Positions 1 through 10,690 of a stretch of DNA of 64,000 nucleotides are shown here, piece by piece. Position 1 is the first letter of the stretch; each line of letters begins with the position of its first letter. The stretch spans positions 14,104,394 to 14,168,393 of the forward strand of contig NC_061065.1 of assembly GCF_021917145.1 (NCBI RefSeq), read 5' to 3'. The position numbers and the translations under genes were made by a program. The notes under the pieces were generated by a model. The model was given only the letters and a program-made list of their open reading frames with translations. It did not search any database and was not told the origin of the DNA. This stretch comes from Hypomesus transpacificus (Eukaryota > Chordata > Actinopteri > Osmeriformes > Osmeridae).

Positions 1-1324
1 GTCAGCCGGGGGAACACGGTCAGCCCATCTGGGGGCCGCACTCAGAGGAAGCGCTGAAACAGGGTGGACGTCGGAGAAGCCCCGCTCATAAGTCCACCCG
101 CAGCACTGAAGAAACAACAGTGGCACAACAACATTGCAAGGAAAAGCTTTGTAGCATAGACATCACAGGTGGGTCAAAGGCAGGTTGAGAAGCCCATCTG
201 CCGGAGAGTATAGGCTCGCAAAGATCAGACATTGGTTTGTGAGTGTGCGTGTGTGTGGTGTGTGCAAAGCATCCTCCAGAATAACCCAGATGAAAGAAAG
301 AAAATGGACTAAAAGCAGCAAGGGGTGAGTGCTGGAGTGTGGTGGTGGTGGTGGGGGGGGGGGTTAGTGGGGCGACAGGGGGTGGTTAAAGGTTCAGAAC
401 AAGCAGAGGAAGAATGCTTTTAAAAGCCTGGCTCACAGTAAAATACAGTTTCTCATGCGAATGAAGAAAAAAAGACCTACCATATAGACAGGGCTTGGCT
501 GAACAACCGCCCCCCAGATATCCTACAAATCGAATAATTGAACACTGAAAAGACTGTTATTTGAGCAAAATAATGGATACAGTAGAAGGAAAAAAAATAC
601 AGCACACATACCAGTGCAAGAACCAGTGGGGCCACACATGTCCCACACATCACGTTCACCATCTCATCAATCCCATTTGGATTTCCCACCACCCTGCTCA
701 CCTGCAGCAGACTCCCCTGTCGTTGTCAGCATCATTGTCACCAAGATACAGACAAGAGTCAAGCAGTCACGTATCTCATGTTACCGGGACTTGCTAATCC
801 CCAGGAGCAGAGAGGACTGTGGGAAAGGTGTTCCTCCAAGGCCCACAGTGATTAGCAGCTCTCTGGGCCTCAGCATGGAGCAGCACCAACATGTGGAGCG
901 GGTGTGGACCAGGTGACAGCAGCTGAGCACGCCTGCGTGGGAGAACTCCCCTCAGAGGGCGTCTTTCAGCAGTCACTCGGTGGCATCACTCGATGAAAAC
1001 CCAATTATCGGCCTGTTTTTCTTCCAGCTGCCCTGTGCGGCTATTTGCCACGGGAAAGATGCATTACGTAGATAGCCGTCAAGTTGGTTTGTTTGTTTCT
1101 GTGTTGTCGTAGCCATGTGGTTTCGGTTTTGCCTTTTGGTCCTTGTCCACCCAGGTTCACACTTGCTGACAATGTCATGACTCATGTGGCATTACTGGAG
1201 GTATTGCCCCCAGATACCAAACTGCATTCATGCTGCTTTCTCGGCTCCCTTCTTTCAAATAGCTTCAAGCGATGCCCTGGGCAGACAAGCGAGGGTCCTC
1301 AATCCAATTGCATTTGTCTCAAGA

Positions 1325-1530
1325 GGAGAGGGAAGAGAGAAGGGAAGGAGGAGAAGGGACTAGGAGAGGAGGATACTAGGGAAGGAGGAGAGGGGACTAG
1401 GGAAGGAGGAGAGGAGACTAGGAAAGGAGGATACTAGGGAAGGAGGAGAGGGGACTAGGGAAGGAGGAGAGGAGACTAGGAAAAGAGGAGAGGGGACTAG
1501 GCAAGGAGGAGAGGAGACAGGGAGAGTGGA
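1325..1530. repeat. Purine-rich (A/G) imperfect tandem repeat
   Basis: About 200 bases are almost entirely A and G on the + strand. They are built from an imperfect unit of about 20-21 bases combining AAGGAGGAGAGG with GACTAGG. Reading frames through it give low-complexity peptides only. Such polypurine tracts expand by slippage and can form triplex DNA. Confidence 0.8.
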
Positions 1531-4023
1531 TGTGGTAGCATTGAGGTGTTTGCAGGCCTGGCAAGGAGCCATAAAGCTCCCAACTGACCCCAGCTCTTAT
1601 CTCTGCCTGCTGTGTGCTGTGTTTCAGCCTCCAGCCTCAGGACCCATCTGCCTCTGCCTCCACCCGTCTGCACAAATCAGGCTGTTTAAACATGGGCCCG
1701 CTTTACTGCTCTCCTCTGTAAATACCTGCCACGTTCTGCCGTGGCCCACCTGGAAAATCAATCAATCCCACAAGCACTCTTTGTAAACAGCAGCTCGGAG
1801 CAGAAATCACTTTGTCTCGTTTTTTTTACAGGCCGTCGTTTTTCAGAGAAGAAGTGAATAAGCAGGATTTTCAGTTCAGTGAGGGAAGACAACTGTTTAG
1901 CGTTGGCAGGAGAGATCGCTTTCACCACATCGGTAGCTGTATTTTGAACCCCAAAACACGGTTCCGTCAAAATGATTTAAAATGCACGGTTGTTTATGTT
2001 GCGGAACATCCAATCGTTTGTTCCGTTTTTTTTCTTCTCCTTTTAATCAAAAAGGCTAACCTCTTCTGCGAGAGCATGATGTTATGTGGAGCGGATGGGT
2101 CCCATTTGATTTCAATGAGCGGCATTTTTCTGCTGCTGGGTGTTTTGTAGCATTGAGTTAGGAGAAGCGGCTTAAGTGGCCTTGGGGGAGTGTGAGTGGC
2201 AGACAGTCTTTTTGTACCATTTCTTGTATCTGTCAACCACTCCTATGAGCACTCCTCTCCTAGCTCATCAATAGAATGACTCACCTGGCCTCACAAAACA
2301 ATTTCTCTGACTGAAAATATCGCATAGCAGTCTTTCTGTATTTTTGTTGACAGGATATATAAGAACCCTTCCCCCTGTTATTAAAAAAAAAAAAACACCA
2401 CAGATGACCCTCCCCTTTCTAGGTTACAATTTATTCATGTGGCAGATATATTTACAAATTATACAAAGACTATGCACAGTCAGCTTCCAGAACATGCTGT
2501 GGCACCTCAGGTCTTGAATTATTTAAAAATTACCTGTTAGAAGCTATTAACAGTAGATTGTTATTGGCAAATGTTCCACAACATGTTCTGTTTGCTGTGA
2601 TAACTAAAAAGTACCCTCACAATCATAGCCACGATGTTTGTTTTGGTTTTGTGTACCATTGAATAGTCATTTCTTGCGAAAACCTTTGGCGTGTTTAGAT
2701 TAGCATTCAGCCAGACAAGAGCGAGAGTCAGATCTCTGTTTCCAATCCTTATTACACCATTACTTCCTGTTTCAGACACGCTAAGGTCACCTCAGGATAC
2801 TGTAAAAAAGCCGCAGCCCAGGTGTCGGCAAGCAAAACTTGTCTTGTGTCATGAAAATGTAGATAATGAGAAAAAAAGAGTAAGAAAAAAGTATTCAGAG
2901 TAAAATTATGTTTCAGATTTATAATAGGTCTAACTCACATTTGACTAAACATGACTGTCCAAGTGTTTTTACTTTTTCCTTCATTTCTTTAATCAGAGCG
3001 CCATCTAGGGCCTATAAGGTGTGTTACATGACAGAACCCAAGAATCATAGGGGTTAAGGTGTTCTCATTATCCAGCTAGAATATTTACATAGGCCTACAT
3101 TCTTACCAGCATTTATATGAAGAGAACTTCTATTTCAAATGTATTTGATTCTGTATAGCATTGAGGACAAACATACAACTTTAATCTTAACACCAGTAAA
3201 AGGTCAGCCCTTCTATGCTGACGTTTAAATAGTTAAATAGTCTAAAAATAGCCTAGTTGGTTTGATATTTTTACAATTATTGTTATTTTTCCGTCAGTCA
3301 ATGTAATTTCCATCATGACATAAGATCAACAAAGAACTTGCAGACTACTATTTACTTGTATTAAAACGTTGTTTTCATATTCAGATGTTTTTCTAGAAAA
3401 GTTTCAATGAAATTAAAGAAGTCGATGGGAGGTGTAAGTTTGTTTAATTATTAATAACTTGTTAAATATTTATTTAGCGCCCAAATTGGAATGTAAGCTT
3501 TTCAACAGCAGGTGGCAGTATAGGCCAGTTCGAAGTCAGACCCGACATTCGGGACAATTTTACCTTTGCTGTCTGCTCTATTGAGCCTTTTGGTTCAGAT
3601 TTGTCCCCTGAATTGTGAACACTTTCATAATCAGAGTTCCAGTCATTAGGCTACTAATACTCGTTGTATCCTACTATCTGGTTTGAAAATAAAATCTAGT
3701 GTGTAACTGTTCAAAGACACGTGTCACTCGTCGTGGTATCGTCCTCAAAGTAAACATATCGTCGTCTGGATATGGTAAGTTTCTAATGTATTGAGTTTAT
3801 AAAACGTTTTACAACAGTCTGATTCCGCGCATATCTATGCAATTTGTATAAGACTGGATATACTTTTCGGATATCTCGCACCCTTATTTTTTTCATGTGA
3901 AAGTCAGACTGAGTGTTTACTAATAACACTTTTGCAGTTGACACCCAAACACGTACATTGTCCTAATGTAAATTTTGTCGGAAAATATTTACATATAGCT
4001 TGTAGAATTACCATAGTTTTACC

Positions 4024-4165
4024 CAGGGGCGAATCTAGGTTCCCACTTTTGGGGGGGCTAAGCCCCTATATAAAAACTATTATTTTTCCTGTGACCCAGC
4101 AAAACTAGGGGGGTCTGGGGGCATGTACCCCCAGAAGAATTCTTTGAAAATATCGTTTTAAATAG
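4024..4165. mobile_element. Probable degraded DNA-transposon fragment
   Basis: The segment starts CAGGGGCGAATCTAGG and continues with G-rich blocks (a GGGGGGGCTAAGCCCC fold and GGGGGTCTGGGGGCATG). This resembles repetitive sequence scattered through fish genomes. A CAGGGG start is typical of hAT-superfamily inverted termini, but I found no matching inverted end downstream. The assignment rests on resemblance only. Confidence 0.3.
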
Positions 4166-5091
4166 TACCCTCTAGTGGGTTTTAAGAAGAGAAATTAACA
4201 AATGTAGATAAAAAAAATAAAACATAAAAATACATAATTTTGGGGTTTTATTTTTTTGCTACACCCATGGTTTTACCCCAAGCTGTAAAAGCCTATGACG
4301 TGAGATACTTACCACCCGATAGACGTTACATCTATCGAGTCTTTATGAATCATTCAACAACAACAAAATACCCCATGACGTTGCAACGGAAGTGGAGTAA
4401 TCCGTTTTTATGTTCTTTTTAAAGTTGTTTTTGTTCCATGGAAATGTAACTATTGTCAATGTTTGTAGTCTTTACATAATCAAGTACACTACAACCACTC
4501 GCTGACATTTGTTCACATGAAATATTTGGATTGTCGCGATCACCCGGTTACACAAGTGTTTATTTGTGGTGATACACGAGAGAGAATTTGGGGTAGATGA
4601 GCAAGAGACGCACCAGAGAGGTGCTTCACAGAGGGGCGATAATTACGTGCTTTCACTGCCTGCAGTCATCAGGGGCCTCTCTCCTCAACACTGTTCTGTG
4701 ATAAGGCAGAAAGACAGTTCAGAGCCAGGTTACAATCACTGTTGTTGTTTCAACAAAAGCACCCTTTCCACGTGTTTGAAGCCGTTTATGTCAAACCAAG
4801 AATGTGTCAAATCAAAAGGCAGACCTGTGAACCGTGGTCTGTTTGTTTGATCTCATCCACAACATCTCTCTGACAATGGTCATGTTTCGAATGCGTCAGG
4901 TCGCATTGCTCAAGCAAACAGACTCTGCCGACATCTATCAGGATTTTGTTTCTTCTTCCATAAAGAGAGTTATGGATTTGGAGGTCTTCGAGGTGGTTAG
5001 CTAGATTTGCGTGTGTCAGGGGACCACGTCTTCACTGCGGGTTATGGGGTCAGACTCGTATTTAGTTAGCCGTGATGATCCTGTTAAGGCT

Positions 5092-6744
5092 ATGAATGGA
5101 CCACCATCTAAGCGAGTGTGTCTTTCACAGCCCACCCCTCTCCCCTCCTCCCCTGTCTCTCTTCTCTACCTCTCTTCCTTTTTGCCCAGGATGTGAACTG
5201 TGATTAATTGACTTACAGAGGGGCTCAACGACTCTCCCCAATGACATGGCCACAGCCAGCCAGGCCTACACCAATAGAGTCCCGCGTCCATAGAGAGAGG
5301 GAGAGGGAGAGAGGAAGGGATTGGAGGACTTTTTGGGGCTTACAATGCTACAGCTGGCTCCTGGGGCAGGACCCAGGGCTGAAAAGCCAAGCCTCCAGGT
5401 GGCTCATGGGGCTTTGGTCTGTTCAGTGTTGGATAACCTCCCATTTGCGAGATGATCATCGACGAGCATGCTGAAGTGATGTAGGATGAACTGGGAGCCG
5501 TTCAAGGAGTACGCTTTCCAGACCCTGGCCTGGTTTTTGCTGGAGGGATGGTTGTCTTGTCTCATTTGCACATGGTAAACATGCTGTCACCTAGCCCCTC
5601 CTTTTTGTTTGGGCTGTCTCTGGTCCAATAGGATTGGGCCTTGACTGTGCCAGTGTCATGTACCTGTAATGTAGCACCAACTCTCTGTGTCTCTCTCCCT
5701 ACTTCCCTACCCTTTGTGCCCTCCCTCTCTCTTCCTATCTCTCTCTCACACACTCCCTCCCACCCTCTCTCTGCCTCTCTCCCTTTCCCTTGTTCTCTCC
5801 CTCCATCTCTACATCCCTCTCTCTGCCTCCTTCTCTTTCTCACTTTCCCTCCCTCCCTACCTACCTCCCCCTTTCCTCCCTCCCTCCCTCTCCCCCCCCC
5901 CCCCTTTCTCCCAGGAGTCCTCAGGTTCCTCCCTCAGGGTCCATGCCCTGCGTCTGGGCCCGGGTCAGGAGCTGCTGAGCAGCCTGCTGGCATTGGTGGA
6001 GGAGAGAGGCCTCAGAGCGCCGTTCATTATCACCTGCGTGGGCAGCGTAACCAAGGCAACGCTCCGGCTGGCAAATGCCACCACGGAGAATACCAATGAG
6101 GTATTGGCCGGGCCCAACCGTTAGTTTGCAGGCATGCCTGTGCTGACGCTACGGTTGGCTGCTCTGAACAAAAAAGGAGGGTTGTCACTTACTCCGTGTT
6201 TAGTACCCACAGGGGGTTTGGGCTGGGAAGGGAGGTTTACTGTATCATTGAGGCAATACATTTGAAAACTGGACCTTTAAATCTGTTCATAGAATATATT
6301 GGCGTTTGTGTGTGATGCCTTGTGTGTCAATGATTTTTTAAACTTGCCGGAATTAAAGACTTACAAGGTTGACCCCTTATGTGTTTTTTGGAAGTTGTAT
6401 TAAACCCCTTAGGTACATTGTCAAGTTCTTCCGTGGTATCCCCAGTGCCGTACAGCAATGTGGGATCCCGAAAAACCGGCGTCCCTCTTTCCTTCTGTCA
6501 GGTGGTCCACCTCCAGGAGCGTTTTGAGATTGTGTCCCTGGTCGGTACGCTGAACAAGGAAGCCCACTTGCACGTCTGCCTGGCTGACAAGGACGGGAGG
6601 ACAGTGGGGGGCCACGTGCTCGGTGACCTGGAGGTGTTCACCACGGCCGAGGTGCTCGTCGGCGAAGCCTCCGACCTACACTTTGACAGAGAAATGGACG
6701 ATCGCACGGGCTACCCAGAGCTGGTTATCAAGCCACGCTCTTAG
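5092..6744 (+). CDS. PPC (DUF296) domain protein, probably 3 coding exons
   Basis: Two exons are clear: 5915-6100 (62 codons, phase 0, AG before and GT after) and 6502-6744 (80 codons plus TAG). Joined, they encode a PPC fold. It starts near SSLRVHALRLGPGQELL, continues through TCVGSVTKATLRLAN, and holds the hallmark RFEIVSLVGTL followed by HLHVCLADKDGRTVGGH and GDLEVFTTAEV. The same fold occurs in bacterial PPC proteins and in plant AT-hook (AHL) proteins, where it mediates trimer formation. No AT-hook is seen here. Fish versions are often labelled 'GlmU-like' by automated pipelines, without functional proof. The first exon is inferred: ATG at 5092 gives eight codons (MNGPPSKR) ending at 5115 before GTGTGT, in the right phase, for a total of 150 aa. 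A poly(A) signal follows at 6835. The function in animals is unknown to me. Confidence 0.78.
5680..5910. repeat. Polypyrimidine (C/T) tract in PPC-gene intron
   Basis: About 230 bases are nearly all C and T, with CTCTCT and CCCTCC blocks and a C-run at 5891-5904. The tract runs directly into the 3' splice acceptor at 5914. It acts as a greatly extended polypyrimidine tract for the exon at 5915. Long open frames crossing it are low-complexity and not coding. Confidence 0.85.
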
Positions 6745-6834
6745 AAGCACTGGAGGTAGTTGTTGGATTTCACGGCAATCTTAGTGTATCCAAGAGAAAG
6801 AGAGATAAAAGTATCCCGCTGTGCTTGACAACTC

Positions 6835-6840
6835 AATAAA
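6835..6840 (+). terminator. Poly(A) signal AATAAA of PPC-domain gene
   Basis: A canonical AATAAA lies 91 bases after the TAG stop at 6744 and is followed by T/GT-rich sequence, as expected for a cleavage signal. This gives a very short 3' UTR of about 110 bases. Confidence 0.75.
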
Positions 6841-6949
6841 TGGAAACTGTTTTTATTTTTCTCATAGTATTGTTATTGGTATTTGGGATGTAGTCTTTTG
6901 CAGCCCACATGCTTCCCCTACTATCATGCTCTTTGTACACTTCACCAGT

Positions 6950-6973
6950 ACACACACACACACACACACACAC
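6950..6973. repeat. (CA)n microsatellite
   Basis: About 12 uninterrupted CA units lie just downstream of the PPC-gene poly(A) signal. Confidence 0.9.
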
Positions 6974-9900
6974 TCAGACTGACACACTGGACACTGACAC
7001 ACTTCGCTAAAAACAGGACCCTGGAGAGAGCTGACGATCTCATCCAATATGTTGACGTGCATAATAGTAGGTGGAAGAGCCAACCAGAGAAGCCCTCTGT
7101 TGTGTTGTGGCGTCTCTGTTTCCACATGTAGACTTCACTATGGTTCTTTGTCTCACAGTGAAAGGGAAAGGAAAACGCACCCATTTCACAGTAATTAAAT
7201 AGATATTCTACCACCTATTGTTCCCCATCCTCAGCTAATGTGAACAGACGCCCCCCAAATTCTGGACCGCGGAGCGCCTTTTGTACCTTAACACTTTCCG
7301 CAGAACAGATGACTAATGATGTAACACCCAACAGCTGTGGGGGAAACTGTTTCCATAAAAAAGAAGAAGAAAAAAAAGAAGCTTGTCCCTTTTGCGGAGC
7401 AACCAATGAGAGCGTCTCTCCCGGTCTGCAAGTGTTCCGCTAATAGATGTTTAACTAAACCCCGTCTTTTCAAACGCTCTGACCCCCTGGTTGCTGGGAA
7501 ACAATGGGAGAACTCCCGAAGGATTACCAGTGACCTCCACACCGCCTGGAAGAAAGGAGCCTGTGCTCCGCTGTCTTGCAAACAGAGGGCGGGAGCTATA
7601 TGGTGATGGGAGGGGCCAGGGGAGTGGTAACAACCTTTTGATGGAGCAGTGTTCGCATAGACAGGCTCTAATTGGGCCCCATGCCTTGCTCCGACCGAGG
7701 ACCAGCCAGTTAGAGACAACTTTCATCACTCATTCAAGCTGGGTGCACGCACGCACACGCGCGCGTCTGTGAATGTTTGGGTTTCGAGAAAGAGAAAAAA
7801 AGAGTGAGAAAGTAAGGGGAGGGAGAAAGAGAAGGCCACATTGTTAAAATGCGTGCCGTCAACTCTGTTTTATGCACTGTGAGTGTTCTCTCTTTCTCTC
7901 TCTCTGCTGTCCTTAGTCTCCTCTTTGCCTTCATGCCCGTGGTGTTGAAAGCATACCTGTACATGAAGTGTTTGGCTACTGAGTGAGAGGTGCATGAAAT
8001 TGTTTAACCGATTTGAGTTGATGATGACTCATGGAGTCAACTGCATGTAATACTCAGTACTACAATACATTAACAAACTGCTCCTTAAGCTCCCTGATGC
8101 GCTTGCAGACTGGACATGTTTAGATTCATTTAGAAATCTGCACGCTCGTCTTTCATAGAGGTAAAATTACAAGTCCAATGTCAAAATGTTAAACATTGAC
8201 TATGGTCCATTTTCAGGATGTGGAAATGGCCATTACTTTGCCCTGTATGGTTTTTAAAAACAAGTGAGACAGATAGCAAACTTTAAGACATAACACATGC
8301 AAGTACCATGGAGACATGATTCTGACACTGACGAACCTTCAGCCAGAAGGAAAATTACAAATTATAAGTTATTCATGACCAGTTGACAAGGGACATAATC
8401 AATGTGATTCAATTCAAATTTATAATTGACTACTATGTTCGAGGATGGTGCAATGCTTTCAAATGTGTACAAATGTTTCACTTTCTTTTTTACAGTCATA
8501 TAGAGTTCACATAAAATATATACCTGTTGGCTAAAACATATTGCCAAAAAGGGACTAAGACTCGACTTGGATACTTGCTGCCTGAAGGGAATATGTAAAA
8601 AAACAACACCTGTGAACATCTGTTTAACACAAGAGTTTGCTATTAAGGGATGCTGTGCATCGCCGACTGCACCTCCTGGGCTCTCGGTGCATGTGTGACA
8701 GGGCGTCAGAACCTTGCTGACATGCAGCACTGTACATTGAGCGAAAAGGTGGAGTTTGTGTGTCATCTGCTAATGTAAAAAAAAAAGTGTGTGCCTTACT
8801 TTAGCAGCCAACGAACGGCCACACATTTGACATCGACCCAACACACACACACACACTCTCACAAACTCCTAGGGCATCATGCAGATCCATTTTTGCTGTA
8901 CGCGCAGGAGAGGCTAAGCCTGGAGTGGCCATTGAAATGAGCCAGAGCATCACTTACCTCCAGGCTCCTGGTGCTTTCAGCTCTGAGGGGGCATGGTGGA
9001 GTGGCTGTGCCCCCCTCTTCCCCCGTCTCCTACCCTCAACTCCCCCTCGCTTTGGGTCGAAATGCTAATACTGTCCTCGTATCACTTATATCTATACACC
9101 TGACATGCCGTTGGTGGATAAACAAAGGTGGGCTTTTGTTGTGTACATTATTTGGAGTGTGAATGATTTCTGGCATCAAAGAATTCTTTCGAGTTGATTT
9201 TCCACAAATATGAAGACTGCAAAAAGTCTTGTCCAAAGCTAGATTCAGCCCATTGGAACCTCAATCCATGAAAGCGGCTTAGAAGGGAGAAGATCAGTTT
9301 TGGTGTAGTAATAAAGGATTGTGTTTTCGAAAGATGACACCAATAATTATGATTATGATGATTGCGTTTGTGCTATTAATGCTTAGAAGCCATCAGCCCA
9401 CATACCGCCGGGCAGTAGCCCAATCCAGAGTGGACAGAAAGGATTTCCGCGGCATCTTTGTGCTTTTGTTTTGATCTGTTTACACAGCGTGGTGGCCGAG
9501 CGCGTTGGTGGTCCACCCCGTAGCCCCGTGGGGGGGGCGGGTTGGTTGTTTTTTACCCATACTGCTAAGCAGCTCAAAGTCCTCTTTTATAGCAAACGAG
9601 GACACATGCACCGTTTCTGATTTCTATTGTCTATTAGGGGTTTGTGAGCCTTGTTCTGCCTAAGGTGTGGTCTCACATCCGCCTCATCGTCTTCCATCGG
9701 CTCTTTGTGGTCGTGGCAGATAGCCGTCCTTTTGGTTTGATCTCACTTTGTATTGTTGTTTGACGCTTTGCCTTTGACGTGTGTTCCACATCAGGGAGAC
9801 GACGAGGCATGTTTGTCATCTAACGCTGCTGCGCCTCCTCGGCCAACAGACATGCCGCAATGACACGTCTCTCTTTACATCTCTCCCATCAGAGGGAGAG

Positions 9901-10637
9901 GTGGGAGGAAGAGATGCGTGTGAGTGTGTGTGCATACATGATTGGTTGTGTCTCCGTGTGTGTCCGTGTGTGTGTGTGTGTTGGCAGTACATTGGTGTGT
10001 TTGACTTTTCAATGTAAATTCCCTGATTTAGGTGGCTTGGGGTGGACCTCCTCTTTACTCTGTCCGTTAGTGAGGATTACAGGCTGCTCTGTGTGCTGGC
10101 ATTTCACTGTGTTGTCCAGCAACATACCAACCATTCACCAGCACACCACCTTTCCCTCTTTTCCCATTAATAGTGACATGAGGACGACTGAAGCTAGTTG
10201 AGGCACTGATAGATAAGGGTAAAGTGATAAGTACAATACAATGGATCGACCTGCCACAACCGGCATTGATGAACCACCTTCTCTGCAATGTTAACTGGAC
10301 AAAGGTTACCTTACCGTTGGTAAGATAATGTTGTGAGCTTTCGCGAGCGTAGTGGAGTAAATCAAATTTAAAATATGTTAAATGAGAGCTTAACACTTTG
10401 ACCTGTTTTTTTCTACACCATTGGAAGTGTACTTAAAATGGAATGATTTTGTATTTTCAGATTTTTTTAAATTATATAATACTTCTTGAGGAACTTTAAT
10501 ATATGTAACTATGTTTGTACTTATACTTTGTAAGTATACTTAATATTATATAGTATAATTTTTTGTCACATGGGTTATCTGCTTTGAAAGGTGGAACCGT
10601 CTCTCTCACACGCTCTCTTACTCACTGTGCCTCTCCT

Positions 10638-10640
<3 letters not shown>

Positions 10641-10686
<46 letters not shown>
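10641..10686. repeat. (CT)n microsatellite
   Basis: About 23 uninterrupted CT units in intergenic DNA. Confidence 0.95.

Positions 10687-10690
<4 letters not shown>

Larger units (their letters stand above)
1..5091. other. Non-coding 5' part of window, no supported gene
   Basis: No convincing exon set is visible here. The first 168 bases are open in one forward frame and end at a donor-like CACAG|GTGGGT. This could be an exon of an upstream gene (kiz lies before xrn2 in human), but I do not recognise the peptide. The stretch otherwise holds a purine-rich tandem tract near 1.33-1.53 kb, AT-rich sequence from 2.3 to 4.5 kb, and a probable degraded transposon piece near 4.02-4.16 kb. Short open frames here have no family motifs and I treat them as chance. 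Confidence 0.5.

Noticed and set aside
1..168. Open 55-codon segment ending at a donor-like site
   Set aside because: It could be an exon of an upstream gene, but I do not recognise the peptide and the 5' side is off the window. Too weak to call.
4876..5004. Short open frame starting ATGGTCATG (about 42 codons)
   Set aside because: No homology recognised, no donor in the right phase toward the PPC exons, and it ends in a stop.
5641..6124. Long + strand frames running from the C/T tract into the PPC exon
   Set aside because: The upstream part is low-complexity pyrimidine repeat inside an intron; only 5915-6100 is coding.
7288..7719. 143-codon frame on the - strand
   Set aside because: It includes a poly-Phe run from an A/G-rich tract, with no domain and no splice or promoter context.
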